A DNA stretch of 7,921 nucleotides from Pseudomonadota bacterium (GCA_015222555.1 JADFVM010000296.1:1-7921), one strand, 5' to 3'. Numbered from the stretch's first letter, positions 1 to 7,248 are shown. Made by a program: numbers and translations. Notes: generated by a model from the sequence alone, not told the origin.

Positions 1-390
1 ACCTTATCAGACAATGAGTTTGAAAAAATTAAGGAACATACCTTTCTGGGCTCCAGGATTCTCGGTGATGAACCAAGGCTGAAAATGGCAAGAGAGATTG
101 CCCAGTCGCATCACGAACGATATAATGGAAGTGGCTATCCGCAGGGGCTGAAAGGCGATGAGATCCCTCTGTCCGCAAGAATTGTCGCATTAGCAGACAT
201 TTACGATGCGCTGAGAAGTAAAAGGTCATACAAGGAAGCCTTCTCCCACGAAAAAACACTGGAAATTATACTAAAGGGTAATGAGAGAACCAATCCCTCT
301 CATTTTGATCCGCAGGTAGTAGCTGCATTTGTCAAAAGAGAAAAAGATTTTGAACGTATTTTTATGGAATTTACTGACAATAAAGCATGA
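1..390 (+). CDS. HD-GYP domain protein, C-terminal part (cut by window start)
   Basis: This is the last 129 residues of an HD-GYP protein, a family that hydrolyses the second messenger cyclic di-GMP and so affects motility and biofilm formation. The reading frame is open from the first base, so the true start lies outside the window. Visible hallmarks, numbered from the window edge, are a conserved histidine in KEHTFLG (13), the HHER box (37-40), NGSGYP containing the GYP signature (45-47), KGDEIP followed by ARIVALADIYDAL (60-71), and the FDP motif near the end (102-104). The N-terminal metal-binding HD dyad and any receiver or sensor domain lie upstream and cannot be seen. The gene converges on the MEMO gene with only 26 bp between the two stop codons and no clear hairpin there. 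Family assignment is firm; whether it is catalytically active or what it senses cannot be judged. Confidence 0.93.
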   Translation, partial: TLSDNEFEKIKEHTFLGSRILGDEPRLKMAREIAQSHHERYNGSGYPQGLKGDEIPLSARIVALADIYDALRSKRSYKEAFSHEKTLEIILKGNERTNPSHFDPQVVAAFVKREKDFERIFMEFTDNKA

Positions 391-416
391 ATGAAGAACT
401 GAGATAATGACCATAT

Positions 417-1223
417 TTATTCGACAACCATCCCGGCATATCCCACGACCTGATCATAGTCTCCGGAAACATCACCCGATGTTGCATATCTCACAAGCGA
501 CGCTTTTTTTGCGCCAAGTTCTGTGGCAGCAAAAAGCATTACCGTCGACGGTATAACGCCACACATGGTGATATTATTTTCCGCCACCACATCCATTAAT
601 CCATGTGGGTCGAGTTCGAGCACTTTTTCAATCGCTTTTTTGTCCTTCTTGTTTGCAGATTCCTGAGATTCATAATGTGTCATATCTGAACTTGCAAGGA
701 TCAACACCTCTTCCCCGTAAGACTTAATTGCCTCGGCAATGGCGTGCCCCAGATTTTTACAGTCATTAAGGCCCAGCCCCATCAGTGTTACCGGGACAAT
801 CTCCAGATCATCTCTTTCATGGAGAAGAAAAGGGATCTGTACCTCCAGGGAGTGCTCTCTAAGATGAGCCATCACGTCGGCTTTAAGTATTTCCGAGTTT
901 TGAAGAATTTTCTCTGCAAGCTTGCTGTCAATTCCGACCGTCCCATTAGGAAGATCCCAGGCGCCTTCTAACATGATGGAGGCTTTCGATCCAAGACCGG
1001 TGTGATTGGGCCCTAAAAGAATTATTTTTTTGGGGATTAAAACCGATGACAGCAGTTCCCCTGCCACTGATCCGGAATAGATGTATCCGGCATGGGGTGA
1101 GATAACACCTATTGCTTTTTTCTTATCTCTCTCCTTTGGCATGAGCTTCTCTAACTCTGAGTTTAAAGAATCTCTTGAACCGGGATAGAAAGAACCGGCA
1201 ACGGCAGGCTTTCTTATATCCAT
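417..1223 (-). CDS. amrB: MEMO1-family protein (AmmeMemoRadiSam system protein B)
   Basis: A 268-residue protein of the MEMO family, homologous along its whole length to eukaryotic MEMO1. The family is related in fold to extradiol dioxygenases (LigB type), but its bacterial role is unresolved; it is often encoded near an AMMECR1-domain protein and a radical SAM enzyme. The sequence begins with the typical RKPAVAGSFYP (residues 4-14). It then shows ISPHAGYIYSG (H44), GPNHTG (H74), REHSLEVQIPFL (H124), SSDMTHYE (H183) and MCGVIPS (C221). H44, H74 and C221 correspond to the two histidines and the cysteine that bind metal in MEMO1. The ATG at 1223 is preceded by a GAGGAGA ribosome site seven bases upstream. 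It is the third, most distal gene of the leftward cluster, 126 bp after pycB. Neither an AMMECR1 nor a radical SAM gene is in the window. The family is certain; the symbol is tentative. Confidence 0.93.
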   Translation of the reverse strand: MDIRKPAVAGSFYPGSRDSLNSELEKLMPKERDKKKAIGVISPHAGYIYSGSVAGELLSSVLIPKKIILLGPNHTGLGSKASIMLEGAWDLPNGTVGIDSKLAEKILQNSEILKADVMAHLREHSLEVQIPFLLHERDDLEIVPVTLMGLGLNDCKNLGHAIAEAIKSYGEEVLILASSDMTHYESQESANKKDKKAIEKVLELDPHGLMDVVAENNITMCGVIPSTVMLFAATELGAKKASLVRYATSGDVSGDYDQVVGYAGMVVE

Positions 1224-1349
1224 AGCAATATCTCCTCACAGATTAAGAGGATCTATGTCAATTATATCACCTGGGAACAGGATATGGATGATTTTTGTAA
1301 AAAAACTGGCTTTTTTATATACACCGCTACATAGGAGCAGAAGAGTTTC

Positions 1350-3194
1350 CTATTCACTTTCAATTCGGACTAATGTCTCGTCGGGATTGGCCGTATCCCC
1401 TTCCTTAACAAAAATCTCTTTGACTACTCCATCTATGGGCGTATGAACTTCATTTTCCATTTTCATTGCCTCAACAACGCAAACAGTATCGCCTGCGGCA
1501 ACCTTATCACCGACCTTTACCTCAACCCTGACCACCGTTCCCGGCATGGGTGTTGTCACATCTCCGTCATCCTTTGCCTTAGGCCTTGAAGAAGACACTG
1601 TGGGCCGAGTTTCGATATGACCGGCGTGACTGGGCACAACCTCAACAAGAGAATCAACAAGGGCCTCCTCCAACTGTCCGTCGACAACGAGAAAGATCGG
1701 TCTTTCACCTTTACCCTTATGACCTGCGCCGGCCACTTTTATATGATATAACTCGCCATGAACCTTTATATTGAATTCACTGGACGCAAGGTGCGGCGTT
1801 GATGCCCTTTTCGACTCGGCATCTTCCTGCGGGATAAGCAGTTCTGGCTGAAGATTGCCAGCTTCCCTTTGCTCGAAAAATTCCAGGGCCACATTGGGAA
1901 ACATCGCATAGGACAGGATATCCTCTATGCTTTTGGCCTTATCTCCCAACTCTCTTGTCAGTTTATCGAGTTCAGGCTCCAGAAGATCGGCTGGTCGGCA
2001 GCTAACAACAGCCTCATCACCGATGGCCATTTTTCTCACTTCTTCATTGATCTCTGCTGTGGGCTTTCCATATAGCCCCTTGAGGTAGTTTTTGACCTCA
2101 CTGGTTATTACTTTGTATTTCTCACCTGTCAAAACGTTCAATGTAGCCTGTGAGCCCACAATCTGACTTGTAGGAGTAACGAGCGGAGGATAGCCAAGGT
2201 CTCTCCTTACGTTGGGAACTTCATCAAGGACCTCCTTCATGCGGCCGAGGGCGTCCTGTTCTTTCAACTGAGAGGCGAGATTGGATATCATGCCGCCCGG
2301 GATCTGGGAAACAAGGACAGATGTGTTTATCCTTGTGTGTTCACTTTCATATTGATGATATTTCCTTCTAACCTCCCTGAAGTATTCGGCGATTTCTTCC
2401 AGCAAATCAAGGTCCAGACCAGTATCACGTTTTGTCCCCTTCAAGGCGGCAACTATGGTTTCCGTCGGCGGGTGTGCCGTTCCTGAGGACATCGAGGATA
2501 TTGCAGTATCAAGGATGTCGGCACCCGCCTCTATGGCCTTGAAGTAACTGATGGATCCCATGCCGCTCGTTTCATGACAGTGCATATGCACCGGCAAACC
2601 GGTTTTCTTCTTTATACCGGAAACAAGTTCAAATGCATCGGTGGGAGTTAATAAACCAGCCATATCCTTAATGCAGATAATGTCTGATCCGAGTTCGGCA
2701 AGTTTAACAGCCATTTCGATAAAGTAGTTGTTATCATGAACTGGACTGGTTGTATAACAGACGCAGGCCTCGGCAATAGCATTATTCTTCTTAACCGACT
2801 TGATCGCCTCTCTCATATTCCTGACATCATTGAGAGCGTCAAAAATTCTGAAAACATCGATGCCGTTCCTGGCAGACCTTTCAACAAACTTTCTTAAAAC
2901 ATCATCGGCATAATGACGATAGCCGAGCAGGTTCTGCCCCCTCAGGAGCATTTGTAAGCGTGTGTTTGGAATCGCTTTCCGAAGAGCTTTCAATCTTTCC
3001 CAGGGATCTTCCTTCAGAAACCTCAGACATGCATCAAAGGTCGCCCCTCCCCAGGCCTCAAGAGACCAGTAACCTATTTTATCAAGCTTTTCTGCAATAG
3101 GCAGCATATCTTCCGTTCGCATCCTTGTTGCAAGAATGGACTGGTGGGCATCCCTTAGAATAGTATCGGTAAGTTGTACTTTTTGTGTTGTCAT
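1350..3194 (-). CDS. pycB: Pyruvate carboxylase subunit B / oxaloacetate decarboxylase alpha-like carboxyltransferase with biotinyl domain
   Basis: The cytosolic carboxyltransferase plus biotin carrier half of a two-subunit biotin enzyme, moving CO2 from carboxybiotin to pyruvate to give oxaloacetate. It has 614 residues. The N-terminal TIM-barrel domain (about 5-275) shows DTILRDAHQS (10-19, metal ligand D15), the carbamylated-lysine motif IKDMAG (K176) and HMHCHE (H205, H207). A PYC/OADA conserved domain spans about 290-480. A linker follows, then a C-terminal biotinyl domain (about 545-614) with EAMKME, whose K578 is the biotinylated lysine 36 residues before the end. A TTG seven codons upstream would be in frame, but the ATG at 3194 follows an AGGAGA site at ideal spacing, so it is preferred. 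The adjacent biotin carboxylase gene argues for pyruvate carboxylase rather than a sodium-pumping decarboxylase, whose membrane beta and gamma subunits are absent here. Substrate is inferred from context. Confidence 0.93.
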   Translation of the reverse strand: MTTQKVQLTDTILRDAHQSILATRMRTEDMLPIAEKLDKIGYWSLEAWGGATFDACLRFLKEDPWERLKALRKAIPNTRLQMLLRGQNLLGYRHYADDVLRKFVERSARNGIDVFRIFDALNDVRNMREAIKSVKKNNAIAEACVCYTTSPVHDNNYFIEMAVKLAELGSDIICIKDMAGLLTPTDAFELVSGIKKKTGLPVHMHCHETSGMGSISYFKAIEAGADILDTAISSMSSGTAHPPTETIVAALKGTKRDTGLDLDLLEEIAEYFREVRRKYHQYESEHTRINTSVLVSQIPGGMISNLASQLKEQDALGRMKEVLDEVPNVRRDLGYPPLVTPTSQIVGSQATLNVLTGEKYKVITSEVKNYLKGLYGKPTAEINEEVRKMAIGDEAVVSCRPADLLEPELDKLTRELGDKAKSIEDILSYAMFPNVALEFFEQREAGNLQPELLIPQEDAESKRASTPHLASSEFNIKVHGELYHIKVAGAGHKGKGERPIFLVVDGQLEEALVDSLVEVVPSHAGHIETRPTVSSSRPKAKDDGDVTTPMPGTVVRVEVKVGDKVAAGDTVCVVEAMKMENEVHTPIDGVVKEIFVKEGDTANPDETLVRIESE

Positions 3195-3231
3195 ATTATC
3201 TCCTAACCCAGACAAATTGGACTCTTTTCAG

Positions 3232-3248
3232 TACCCCCTTGAGGGGTA
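3232..3248 (-). other. Intercistronic stem-loop between pycA and pycB
   Basis: TACCCC (3232-3237) and GGGGTA (3243-3248) form a six-base-pair stem with a five-base loop, in the 70-bp gap after the pycA stop codon. No run of U follows it on the minus strand, so it is not a convincing terminator. It could act as an mRNA processing or stability element between the two subunit genes. Confidence 0.4.
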
Positions 3249-3264
3249 TAAGTGCTTTCACAAA

Positions 3265-4680
3265 TTAAAATCCCTCATAGGCCGCAATAGCAGCCGATAT
3301 TGCAATAACAAGATCTGTTCTGCTCCGGTGCTCTTTATAATCCAGAAGGTCCTGCCTGCGATCCAGAAAACCGGTATCGAATTCTCCCTTCTGGAATTCT
3401 TCGTCTGTCATAATTTTATAATGGAAGGGGATGGTCGTCTTCACCCCTCTAACAACAAATTCATCCAGAGAGCGTCTCATCCTGCTGATCGCCTCTTCCC
3501 ACGTCATTCCACTGCAGATCAGCTTGGCAATCATGGAGTCGTAATAAGGTGGAATCACATAGTCCTTATACACACAACCATCAATCCTGACACCCGGCCC
3601 GCCCGGGGAATAATAGGCTGTAACCCTGCCAATATTGGGGACAAAGTTCTTTTTGGGATCCTCTGCATTAATCCTGCACTCTATGGCATAACCGCGGATG
3701 GCAATATCTTCCTGTTTGAGAGTCAGCGGTTTTCCCGCGGCAATCTCGATCTGTTTACGAACAAGGCCTATTCCCGTCACCACTTCCGTCACCGTGTGCT
3801 CCACCTGGAGTCTGGTGTTCATTTCGATGAAATAGTAATTCATCTCCTTGTCAACAAGAAACTCAATGGTTCCCGCATTACTATAATTGACCGCCCTGGC
3901 GGCCCTGACAGCCACCTCTCCCATTTCTTTCCTCAACTCTTCCGTCAGAATAAGCGACGGCGCAATCTCAACAAGTTTCTGATGCCTTCTCTGTATGGAA
4001 CAGTCTCGCTCACCCAGATGAATGGTGTGGCCGAAATTGTCTGCCAGTATCTGAAACTCGATATGGTGAGGATTTTCAATATATTTTTCCAGAAACACTT
4101 CCGCCGAACCGAAGGCGGCCTCCGCTTCGCTCTTTGCGGACTTTAAATTTTCAAGCAATTCTTTCTTGTTTCTGCAAACCCTCAGGCCTCTTCCTCCGCC
4201 GCCCGATGTCGCCTTCACCATAATGGGAAATCCCGCTTCATCAGAAAAGGCCAGCGCTTCATCTTCCGACTGAATATTATCCGTTCCGGGAACAACGGGA
4301 ACACCGGCCTTTATCATCATCTTTCTGGCCATCGACTTGTCACCCATGGAACTGATAGCATGACTGGATGGCCCGATAAAGGTAATCCCTCTTTTTTCGC
4401 AAAGCTCGGGAAGTTTCGGATTCTCGGAAAGGAAACCGTAACCTGGATGAATGGCATCGGCCCCTATTTCCTTGGCAAGATCAATAATTCTGTGAATATT
4501 GAGGTAGCCGGCAACCGGGCCGGGGCCAACCAGATAGGACTCATCAGCTTTTTTGACATGCAGCGCAGTACTATCGGCTTCAGAGTATATGGCGGCCGTC
4601 TTGATCCCCAATTCTTTACAGGATCTGATTATCCGTGTCGCAATCTCTCCCCTGTTGGCGACGAGAACTTTTTTAAACAT
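3265..4680 (-). CDS. pycA: Biotin carboxylase subunit (pyruvate carboxylase subunit A / AccC-like)
   Basis: An ATP-grasp enzyme of 471 residues that carboxylates protein-bound biotin using ATP and bicarbonate. The N-terminal domain starts FKKVLVANRGEIA (2-14) and contains HPGYGFLSEN (78-87). The ATP-grasp core has K116, K156, the glycine-rich loop GGGGRG (160-165), the EMNTRLQVEH catalytic block (286-295) and R336 in ECRINAE. These match the positions of key residues in E. coli AccC. The C-terminus carries a short alanine-rich tail (about 452-470). An ATG six codons upstream exists, but the ATG at 4680 is preceded by GGAGGG at good spacing and begins the canonical sequence. It is the first gene of the leftward cluster, followed after 70 bp by the biotin-bearing carboxyltransferase. 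That makes it pycA functionally, though it could also serve acetyl-CoA carboxylase; sequence alone does not separate these. Confidence 0.92.
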   Translation of the reverse strand: MFKKVLVANRGEIATRIIRSCKELGIKTAAIYSEADSTALHVKKADESYLVGPGPVAGYLNIHRIIDLAKEIGADAIHPGYGFLSENPKLPELCEKRGITFIGPSSHAISSMGDKSMARKMMIKAGVPVVPGTDNIQSEDEALAFSDEAGFPIMVKATSGGGGRGLRVCRNKKELLENLKSAKSEAEAAFGSAEVFLEKYIENPHHIEFQILADNFGHTIHLGERDCSIQRRHQKLVEIAPSLILTEELRKEMGEVAVRAARAVNYSNAGTIEFLVDKEMNYYFIEMNTRLQVEHTVTEVVTGIGLVRKQIEIAAGKPLTLKQEDIAIRGYAIECRINAEDPKKNFVPNIGRVTAYYSPGGPGVRIDGCVYKDYVIPPYYDSMIAKLICSGMTWEEAISRMRRSLDEFVVRGVKTTIPFHYKIMTDEEFQKGEFDTGFLDRRQDLLDYKEHRSRTDLVIAISAAIAAYEGF

Positions 4681-4700
4681 TAAACCCTCCAGAATCATTC

Positions 4701-4730
4701 AAAATACTCTATTTAACCTCCTCCTGTCAA
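4701..4730 (-). promoter_or_regulatory. Candidate sigma70 promoter for the pycA-pycB-memo cluster
   Basis: On the minus strand a perfect -35 hexamer TTGACA (4725-4730) is followed after 18 bases by TATTTT (4701-4706). A start site near 4694 would give a leader of only about 14 nt, just enough to contain the GGAGGG ribosome site of the biotin carboxylase gene. No other promoter-like pair was seen between pycA, pycB and the MEMO gene, which fits one operon. This is a motif match only. Confidence 0.5.
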
Positions 4731-4982
4731 GGATCATGGTCTCAAAACCCTGCAAATCAGGACAAGAAAGCTCCATATTTTTTAACATTCCTATCAGGTA
4801 TTATTAAATGCTCTGCAGAAACCATTCTTATAAGACAAGAATAGTTGTATTTGCAATTTAATGATTGGGTCACAAGAAGGGGAAGGTTTAATGCATCTCT
4901 TATTAAGATGAGCCTGGACAAAGCCGGCATTTAGTGAAGGGGGAGAGAAACCCTCCCCCTAACTGTGCTAATGCTGTGTTGC
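4731..4982. other. Non-coding gap between comEA-like gene and pycA promoter
   Basis: Together with the pycA promoter region this is about 300 bp without a credible gene. It contains the GC-rich hairpin described separately and a weak inverted repeat ATTCTT/AAGAAT around 4824-4842. On the plus strand a purine-rich stretch precedes the ATG at 4891, which opens a frame of only six codons. No RNA family was recognised. Confidence 0.5.
4939..4961 (-). terminator. GC-rich hairpin downstream of comEA-like gene, possible terminator
   Basis: AGGGGGAG (4939-4946) and CTCCCCCT (4954-4961) form a perfect eight-base-pair stem with a seven-base loop, about 20 bp after the comEA-like stop codon. Position and strength suit transcription termination of that gene. 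On the minus strand, however, the stem is followed by TTCACTAAATG and not by a run of T, so it is not a textbook intrinsic terminator. Confidence 0.45.
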
Positions 4983-5282
4983 TTAATTAACGGTACTACC
5001 AACCGTTATCTGATCTTTGATATTTTCAAAGATCTTGTTTCCCACACCTTTGGTATTTTTTATTTCGTCTGTCGCCTTAAAAAGACCATTTGTTTCTCTG
5101 TAGTCAATGATCCTTTGCGCAATAGTTTCTCCAATACCCTTTAAAGTCTGGAATTCTACTGCTGACGCTGTGTTAATGTTTATCTTCCCCTCTGCAGCAG
5201 CCGCATTCATCGCAACCGACAGGGACAAGAAAAAAACAGCTAAAACGAATAACACTCCAACTTTCTTGCGAAATCTTGACAC
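4983..5282 (-). CDS. ComEA-like exported helix-hairpin-helix DNA-binding protein
   Basis: A 99-residue protein with an N-terminal signal sequence: a basic start MSRFRKK, a hydrophobic core (about 8-25) and an alanine-rich cleavage region ending near residue 30. The mature part is a tandem helix-hairpin-helix domain of ComEA type. ININTAS (34-40) leads into LKGIGETIAQRI (first hairpin G49-I-G51), then NGLFKATDEI and TKGVGNKIFENI (second hairpin G79-V-G81). Such small periplasmic proteins bind double-stranded DNA without sequence specificity and, in competent Gram-negative species, help pull DNA through the outer membrane. The start is GTG at 5282; an in-frame stop just upstream limits alternatives, although the nearest purine-rich ribosome site (GGTGG) sits unusually close to it. 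It stands alone with no other competence gene in view, so a role in uptake is inferred from family only. Confidence 0.9.
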   Translation of the reverse strand: MSRFRKKVGVLFVLAVFFLSLSVAMNAAAAEGKININTASAVEFQTLKGIGETIAQRIIDYRETNGLFKATDEIKNTKGVGNKIFENIKDQITVGSTVN

Positions 5283-5331
5283 TCTCCACCACCCCCCCTC
5301 AAATTATTTTTCCCAACTACACTGATCTAGC

Positions 5332-5349
5332 CCGGATAAACCGGATAAG
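5332..5349. repeat. Tandem 9-bp direct repeat upstream of comEA-like gene
   Basis: CCGGATAAA (5332-5340) is followed directly by CCGGATAAG (5341-5349), identical at eight of nine positions. It lies about 50-67 bp upstream of the GTG start of the comEA-like gene. This is a plausible spot for a regulator binding site, but no known operator was recognised. Confidence 0.55.
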
Positions 5350-5406
5350 TGCCTTCACGTAATCAAGTCTTCGAAGTATTGCTTCTATGGGCGATTCTGC
5401 GAAGCT

Positions 5407-5443
5407 AAATAATATTCTACCAGGAAATCACAGAATATTATTT
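5407..5443. repeat. Perfect 12-bp inverted repeat
   Basis: AAATAATATTCT (5407-5418) and AGAATATTATTT (5432-5443) are perfect reverse complements separated by 13 bases. The stem is AT-rich, with two G/C pairs at most, and no T run follows on either strand. It could be an operator for a dimeric regulator or a weak transcription-terminating or protecting hairpin after the O-antigen ligase gene. Its role is unknown. Confidence 0.75.
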
Positions 5444-5689
5444 CTAAGTTACTAAAGTCACGTAGTTGACAATTAGAAAAAAAGATACCAGGTGAAATTG
5501 CCAATGTCAAAAATTTTTGCGCTTTTTTTGAAAAAAGTTTAACTGGCTGCTAAAAAGATGAATTATTAGATTTCAGCTGTTAAGTAAATGAGGTGAATAA
5601 AAGGAATACACTAAGCAGAGCGCAGAGATGAATAAACTAGATACGATGTTTTTCTATGTCACTGCCTATTGCTTTAATCGTTAAGAGCC

Positions 5690-6949
5690 TCAGCAAGATT
5701 CATTCACAGTGATTTCTTCACTCGGCTTAAGGGATAAGCCAATGAGAAAAGAGATAAGGAGGAGAATGACAGATGTTCCAAAATTATGTTCAAACATGCC
5801 AGCAATAAATAAATTTCCTAGACCACCTAAGGTCCCCACTATCAATGCATAATCAAAGGAACCTTTTGGAACGGTTGACTTCACATAAAAAAGTCGTCTA
5901 ACAACCAGGGACCAAAACGTTAGAAAAAGGAGGAGCCCAGGGATGCCTGATTCACTTAACCATGTGAGATATGTGTTGTGGGCATGACCATGCCCTGTCA
6001 ATTTATAACCCGTCTCTTTCTCAATAAGAGGGAAATAATGTTCAGCTGCCTTTTCCCCCCAGTTACCCGCACCAACACCCACTAAAGGATGATCACTTGC
6101 CATCCTGACAGATGTTTTCCAGATATATATTCTTTCTTTATTGCTTTGGAAGTCACTGTCAAGCAGAGTCTGGATCCGGCTGTTCAAGGGGTTGGGGAAT
6201 GATAATATTAAAAACAACAGGCTGATGAGAACAGCACAGCCAAGAAGAAAATAACGCGTCTTCTTAATCAATAAAATTGCAAGAATTATGATCGCCACAG
6301 AGATGTAATAACTTCTTGAAAGTGAAAGCAAAAGAGCAGAGGCATTTAAGGCAAGAACACCCCACAGACAGAGTTTCATTCTCCTATCAAGTTTCGCAAA
6401 TAAAATGAGAGAAAGAGCCATAATAACAATAATACTTTCAAACCCGGAGTAGTGTAGTCCATGCGAAAAAAAACCGTGGATGCGGCCACTGACAAGCTGC
6501 CTAGGGAAGGGATAAACAATCGATGGATTAATATGTTGTATGAGGCCAAGGAGTGCCACAAGTGAGGAAAAAACAAAAAGAGTCATAATGATCTTTTCTT
6601 TCAGCCGGGCAGAGAAGGGCAAGAAAAGAGGAAGTACAATGATTGTTGAATACTCCCAAATATTTGAGATGTCTGTCTTGACTATCATCCCCTTGGTTAT
6701 CAGTGCCGTCAAACCTGCCCATAAAAACAATAACAGACAGGGGACGAGCAACTCAATGCGGGGGAAAGATCGTTTGGATCTGTCCGACTGATAATACAAA
6801 ACAAAACCAGTCAGAAATATTAATGCCAACATCACATTTGTAGCACTGAGGGAAACTGGGGACACAGCCGCATATAAAATAAATAGATACAGAAACAAGC
6901 TGCGGATTGTATTGTCTCCATTAGAACAATTCTTCAAATCTGCTTCCAT
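5690..6949 (-). CDS. O-antigen ligase / polymerase family membrane protein (Wzy_C / WaaL-like)
   Basis: A 419-residue inner-membrane protein with about ten or more hydrophobic segments. It belongs to the family that either polymerises polysaccharide repeat units or ligates undecaprenyl-linked glycan to lipid A core or protein in the periplasm. Conserved features are the SLSRSYY segment with R212, a periplasmic block ERIYIWKTSVRMASDHPLVGVGAGNW (272-297), GHGHAHNTYLTWLSESGIPG (319-338) with H324 as the likely key histidine, and MFEHNF (385-390) near the C-terminus. The length is normal for the family and the frame is intact. The ATG at 6949 has a close GAGGAG ribosome site. It has its own probable promoter and shares orientation with the sugar transferase gene, which suggests an exopolysaccharide or O-antigen locus. 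Polymerase, O-antigen ligase and protein glycosyltransferase cannot be separated by sequence at this level. Confidence 0.9.
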   Translation of the reverse strand: MEADLKNCSNGDNTIRSLFLYLFILYAAVSPVSLSATNVMLALIFLTGFVLYYQSDRSKRSFPRIELLVPCLLLFLWAGLTALITKGMIVKTDISNIWEYSTIIVLPLFLPFSARLKEKIIMTLFVFSSLVALLGLIQHINPSIVYPFPRQLVSGRIHGFFSHGLHYSGFESIIVIMALSLILFAKLDRRMKLCLWGVLALNASALLLSLSRSYYISVAIIILAILLIKKTRYFLLGCAVLISLLFLILSFPNPLNSRIQTLLDSDFQSNKERIYIWKTSVRMASDHPLVGVGAGNWGEKAAEHYFPLIEKETGYKLTGHGHAHNTYLTWLSESGIPGLLLFLTFWSLVVRRLFYVKSTVPKGSFDYALIVGTLGGLGNLFIAGMFEHNFGTSVILLLISFLIGLSLKPSEEITVNESC

Positions 6950-7029
6950 TTCTCCTCAGCATGCATCTATACTAATGATGATAAATCAACCTTCAAGAAA
7001 AAAGGCCTTCCACCCTACAAGCGCAAACC

Positions 7030-7058
7030 ATATTATCATGCAGGCATGTGCAATGCAA
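7030..7058 (-). promoter_or_regulatory. Candidate sigma70 promoter of the O-antigen ligase gene
   Basis: On the minus strand TTGCAT (7053-7058) and TAATAT (7030-7035) are separated by exactly 17 bases. This predicts a start near 7023 and a leader of about 75 nt before the ATG at 6949. Good hexamers and ideal spacing support it; there is no experimental evidence. Confidence 0.55.
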
Positions 7059-7149
7059 TCGGACAATCGGTATTGACTGAGATTGTAGGCAGGTAAAGAC
7101 AGAACGTACCACGACAACAAGACGGCATTTGACATCTTCTTTGACAGCA

Positions 7150-7186
7150 ATGAAAAAAGAACAGACTGACTCACTGGCGCAGTCAG
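7150..7186 (-). terminator. Possible intrinsic terminator, originally behind the sugar transferase gene
   Basis: Reading the minus strand, CTGACT and AGTCAG (7181-7186 and 7166-7171) form a six-base-pair stem around a nine-base loop. They are followed by TCTGTTCTTTTTTC, a U-rich tail that begins a few bases after the stem. It points in the same direction as the sugar transferase gene and would lie only about 30 bp past its stop codon if the MITE-like element were removed. The stem is short, so this is a tentative call. Confidence 0.4.
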
Positions 7187-7248
7187 AAGAAGTTGGGGCA
7201 ATTTCTAAATCAGGCCAGTGTCGTGTCAACCGTAAATTAACGGTCTCA

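Larger units (their letters stand above)
5283..5689. other. Non-coding region upstream of comEA-like gene
   Basis: About 400 bp, AT-rich, without a credible reading frame. It holds a tandem 9-bp repeat (5332-5349), a perfect 12-bp inverted repeat (5407-5443) and a low-complexity T/A tract that can form a short hairpin (5522-5537). Any promoter of the comEA-like gene and the 3' end of the O-antigen ligase transcript must lie here. No clear -35/-10 pair and no textbook terminator were identified. Confidence 0.6.
6950..7216. other. Non-coding leader/spacer of the O-antigen ligase gene
   Basis: About 267 bp between the ligase start and the MITE-like element. It contains the ligase promoter and a possible terminator of the upstream sugar transferase. 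Open frames here (for example on the minus strand at 6986-7201 and 6993-7310) start poorly, have odd composition and show no recognisable domain. The second runs into the mobile element, so I do not call them genes. Confidence 0.55.

Noticed and set aside
1350..3194. Alpha subunit of a sodium-pumping oxaloacetate decarboxylase
   Set aside because: The domain layout is shared, but the adjacent biotin carboxylase and the absence of membrane beta and gamma subunits favour two-subunit pyruvate carboxylase.
3136..4146. Long plus-strand open frame of 336 codons opposite pycA/pycB
   Set aside because: It lies antisense to the strongly supported carboxylase genes, spans their gap and has no recognisable domain. 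It is a shadow of coding sequence on the other strand.
4891..4934. Tiny plus-strand frames (ATG at 4891 and ATG at 4908) near a purine-rich site
   Set aside because: They encode only six and eight residues and have no supporting promoter. Not enough to call a leader peptide.
5283..5460. Cyclic di-GMP riboswitch ahead of the comEA-like gene
   Set aside because: I looked for GEMM-type conserved blocks because such switches occur near comEA-like genes in some lineages. The characteristic conserved stretches and tetraloop/receptor pattern are not evident.
5522..5537. T-tract/A-tract hairpin
   Set aside because: A low-complexity run that pairs with itself trivially. The two-base loop and pure A-T stem make a functional hairpin unlikely.
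6986..7201. Minus-strand open frame of 71 codons with a hydrophobic stretch
   Set aside because: It starts with a non-ATG codon without a ribosome site, overlaps the promoter and possible terminator, and resembles no known membrane peptide.
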